Assembly (NCBI GenBank): GCA_022560365.1
Contig: JADFTG010000072.1
Location: 1-6,446, forward strand
Reading direction: 5' to 3'
Length of the DNA: 6,446 bases
Origin: Chloroflexota bacterium
GTDB taxonomy: Bacteria > Chloroflexota > Dehalococcoidia > SM23-28-2 > RBG-16-64-32
In this document: positions 5,073 through 6,446 of the stretch, in pieces
Layout of the letters: each line of letters begins with the position of its first letter
Position numbering within the stretch: position 1 is the first letter of the stretch
Made by a program: the position numbers and the translations under genes
The notes under the pieces: model-generated
Seen by the model: only the letters and a program-made list of their open reading frames with translations
What the model was told of the DNA's origin: nothing
Databases searched by the model: none

Positions 5073-5476
5073 CGACGCTGGCCGCGCTGGAGAAAGGATA
5101 CGAATTTCCGCCCGCGTCCTTCGACCTCAGCGAAGAGTGGGTCGATGCTTACGTCGCTTCCGTCGAGGACGAGGCGATGGCGGCGCTGGGCGGCGGGTTC
5201 GTGCCGCTGATGGCGATCGCGGCGCTGGCGATCCGTGCTCTGCTGGAGCATTCCAGCCTGCCGCCGGGCACGTTACACGCCGGCCAGGAGCTGGCGTTCG
5301 CTGCGCCCGTGCGCCGGGGCGAGGCGCTGACGGTGGCCGCCCGGATCGCATCCCGTGGCGAACGCGCCGGCTGGGTCCTGATGGGCGTCGAGCTGCGTGT
5401 CGCACGCGATGGCCTGGCAGTGATGACCGGACGGGCGACGCTTTCGTTCCCCGTGGCGGAAGGAGCGGCCGTTTGA
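5069..5476 (+). CDS. MaoC-type dehydratase, N-terminal (non-catalytic) half
   Basis: A 135-residue hotdog protein resembling the FAS1-type / MaoC N-terminal dehydratase domain: YEFPPASFDLSEEWVDAYV at the start, FVPLMAIAALAIRALLEH as the central helix (44-61), then LHAGQELAFAAPVRRGEALTV and a strand-rich end. It lacks the D-x4-H hydratase signature, so it is expected to be the structural or substrate-binding partner of the next gene product, as in HadA of the mycobacterial HadAB dehydratase and in heteromeric MaoC hydratases of steroid breakdown. Its ATG overlaps the upstream stop and has no good ribosome site of its own, so it is probably translated by reinitiation. It ends in GTTTGA, where the next gene's TTG start overlaps the stop. 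Confidence 0.82.
   Translation: MTTLAALEKGYEFPPASFDLSEEWVDAYVASVEDEAMAALGGGFVPLMAIAALAIRALLEHSSLPPGTLHAGQELAFAAPVRRGEALTVAARIASRGERAGWVLMGVELRVARDGLAVMTGRATLSFPVAEGAAV
5458..5465 (+). promoter_or_regulatory. Ribosome binding site selecting the TTG start at 5473
   Basis: GGAAGGAG ends 7 nt before TTG at 5473. The same frame stays open upstream to 5137, but only as an overlap with the preceding gene. This site and the TTGA overlap decide the start. Confidence 0.75.
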
Positions 5477-5874
5477 CGCAACAGACGTCACTCGCGGCCG
5501 GCGCGGCGCTCCCAACGGTGACGAAGACGATCACGCAGGAGAAGATCAACGCCTACGCGCGGGCTGGCGGCGATAGCAACCCGCTGCACACCGATCCCGC
5601 CTTCGCGGCCAGGACGCAGTTCGGCGGCACGATCGCGCACGGGATGCTCGTTCTCGCCTACGTCTCCGAGATGCTGACGGCGGCGTTCGGCGAAGACTGG
5701 CTGGCGAGCGGGCGGCTGAAAGTGCGCTTCCGGGCGCCGGCGCGGCCCGGGGACACGCTGACGTCCTCCGGCAAGGTCACCAGCGTCGACGGTGGAAAGA
5801 CCCTCTGCGAGGTCGAATGCCGGAACGAAAGCGGTGAAGTGCTGGTATCTGGAGAGGCAGCGGTGAGCCGGTGA
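5473..5874 (+). CDS. MaoC-type (R)-specific enoyl-CoA hydratase / 3-hydroxyacyl dehydratase, catalytic half
   Basis: A 133-residue hotdog protein with the hydratase-2 motif AGGDSNPLHTDPAFA (31-45): D34 and H39 are the expected catalytic pair, N36 is conserved, and GGTIAHGM (51-58) closes the active site. It reversibly adds water to trans-2-enoyl-CoA (or -ACP) to give the (R)-3-hydroxy product. The start is TTG, supported by a strong ribosome site and a 4-bp TTGA overlap with the preceding stop; the family start a few residues before the first strand agrees. With the upstream half it should form a heteromeric double-hotdog enzyme. The pathway (fatty-acid elongation, beta-oxidation or polyester monomer supply) cannot be read from these genes alone. 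Its stop overlaps the lipoprotein start as GTGA. Confidence 0.9.
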   Translation: MTQQTSLAAGAALPTVTKTITQEKINAYARAGGDSNPLHTDPAFAARTQFGGTIAHGMLVLAYVSEMLTAAFGEDWLASGRLKVRFRAPARPGDTLTSSGKVTSVDGGKTLCEVECRNESGEVLVSGEAAVSR

Positions 5875-6446
5875 TCGAGCTGAGAGGATCATGGCGGTTG
5901 GCTGCTTTGCCCGTGCTGACGGCTGGCGGACTGCTGCTCGTGGCGGCCTGCGGCGACGATGACAACGCCGACCCGCGGGTGGGTCGGATCGGCGGTGTTG
6001 CCGAGCTGGCGACGTACGCCTACACGGACGCCGGTGCGGAAGGCCTGTACGATTACCTCTCGGAGCGCGTGACCGACGCCTGCACGAAGGAGCAGGTGAC
6101 AGAAGCGCTGGCCGCGCACGAGCAGCCGACCGGCTGGGGACAGATCAAGGACGTGACGTTCCAGGGCGAAGACGCTGCGACCGCGACCGTGATCCTGATG
6201 TACGGCAGCGATCGCCAGGAGGAGGAGTGGACGTTCGTGCGCCAGGGCACCGCATCCTGGCGGATCGACGACGTCCCCGGCGATTGTGTTGCACTCGCCG
6301 GTATCGAGGATGATGGTCTTGTTGAGCCGGAGACCCACGGTGTCCCCGTTCGTTACACTCGAGACGGCGAGGTTCACGACGGACGGGACTTCAACGAGGC
6401 GAATGTCCTCGGTAGAAAGAAGGTCGGTGTTCACCGCCCCCGTTGA
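5871..6446 (+). CDS. Lipoprotein of unknown function with an atypical C-terminal tail
   Basis: A 191-residue protein starting at a GTG that overlaps the MaoC stop (GTGA). The N-terminus has two arginines, a hydrophobic stretch and the lipobox VAAC (24-27), so it should be lipidated at C27 and face outward. DDDNADPR forms a short acidic linker. Residues 43-139 look like a compact alpha-plus-beta module: a helix with AELATYAYTDAGAEGLYDYL, strands VTFQGEDAATATVIL, and EEWTFVRQGTASWRID ending at C139, which could pair with C71. This resembles NTF2-like lipoprotein domains, but I assign no function. Residues 140-191 differ: GC at codon third positions is about 60% against about 83% before, with a run RKKVGVHRPR at the end. 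The tail may be a frameshift, fusion or junction artefact. The start is moderately sure because the ribosome site is distant (GAGAGG, 5852-5857). Confidence 0.72.
   Translation: MIELRGSWRLAALPVLTAGGLLLVAACGDDDNADPRVGRIGGVAELATYAYTDAGAEGLYDYLSERVTDACTKEQVTEALAAHEQPTGWGQIKDVTFQGEDAATATVILMYGSDRQEEEWTFVRQGTASWRIDDVPGDCVALAGIEDDGLVEPETHGVPVRYTRDGEVHDGRDFNEANVLGRKKVGVHRPR

Noticed and set aside
5137..5472. Longer form of the catalytic MaoC gene starting at 5137
   Set aside because: The upstream part is an arginine/glycine-rich out-of-frame reading of the N-terminal MaoC gene; the TTG at 5473 has a strong ribosome site and the family start.
5889..6434. 181-codon minus-strand open frame opposite the lipoprotein
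   Set aside because: The part opposite residues 43-139 is clearly a shadow. Only the segment 6290-6434 looks protein-like, and it has no stop at the boundary, so I report it as an anomaly and not as a gene.

Overview
The window is high-GC DNA (roughly 63-65% by eye) from a free-living bacterium. It is compact: genes overlap by 4 bp, five of ten genes start with TTG or GTG, and one gene looks leaderless. These traits, the ferredoxin types and the CoA-ester enzymes suggest an environmental Chloroflexota (Dehalococcoidia-like) or actinobacterial genome. That placement is an inference; no marker gene here settles it.

Layout, left to right. Positions 1-224 (minus) hold the N-terminal part of a small membrane protein that runs off the left edge. 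A divergent promoter region leads to an acetyl-CoA hydrolase/transferase (361-1818, plus), an enzyme that moves CoA between short-chain acids. Positions 1819-2065 contain no gene. They hold three copies of a REP-like palindrome followed by five tandem heptamers that run into a promoter. That promoter drives nfo (2066-2917, plus), endonuclease IV for base-excision repair, whose -10 box lies only 7 bp before its ATG. The convergent minus-strand LysR-type regulator (2914-3819) shares the tetranucleotide CTAG with nfo as overlapping stop codons. Further right on the minus strand are a 7Fe-type ferredoxin (3916-4206) and a 2Fe-2S ferredoxin (4263-4574). The first of these and the regulator each have a recognisable promoter with a 17-bp spacer.

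From 4692 to the right edge runs a tight plus-strand operon of four genes joined by three consecutive 4-bp stop/start overlaps (ATGA, TTGA, GTGA). It encodes a FlK-like hotdog acyl-CoA thioesterase, a non-catalytic MaoC-type N-terminal half, a catalytic MaoC (R)-hydratase half, and a lipoprotein. The first three are all hotdog-fold proteins. The two MaoC halves should form a heteromeric (R)-specific enoyl-CoA hydratase or 3-hydroxyacyl dehydratase, and the thioesterase could release or clear a short acyl-CoA. The divergently transcribed ferredoxins may supply electrons to an oxidoreductase encoded elsewhere. With the CoA-transferase, the overall theme is short-chain acyl-CoA metabolism, but no oxidoreductase or ligase here fixes the substrate.

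The most unusual points are the covarying REP-like palindromes and heptamers placed against a leaderless repair-gene promoter, the all-hotdog translationally coupled operon, and the compositionally odd C-terminal tail of the lipoprotein at the right edge. I see no CRISPR array, transposase, tRNA, rRNA or other clearly mobile element.
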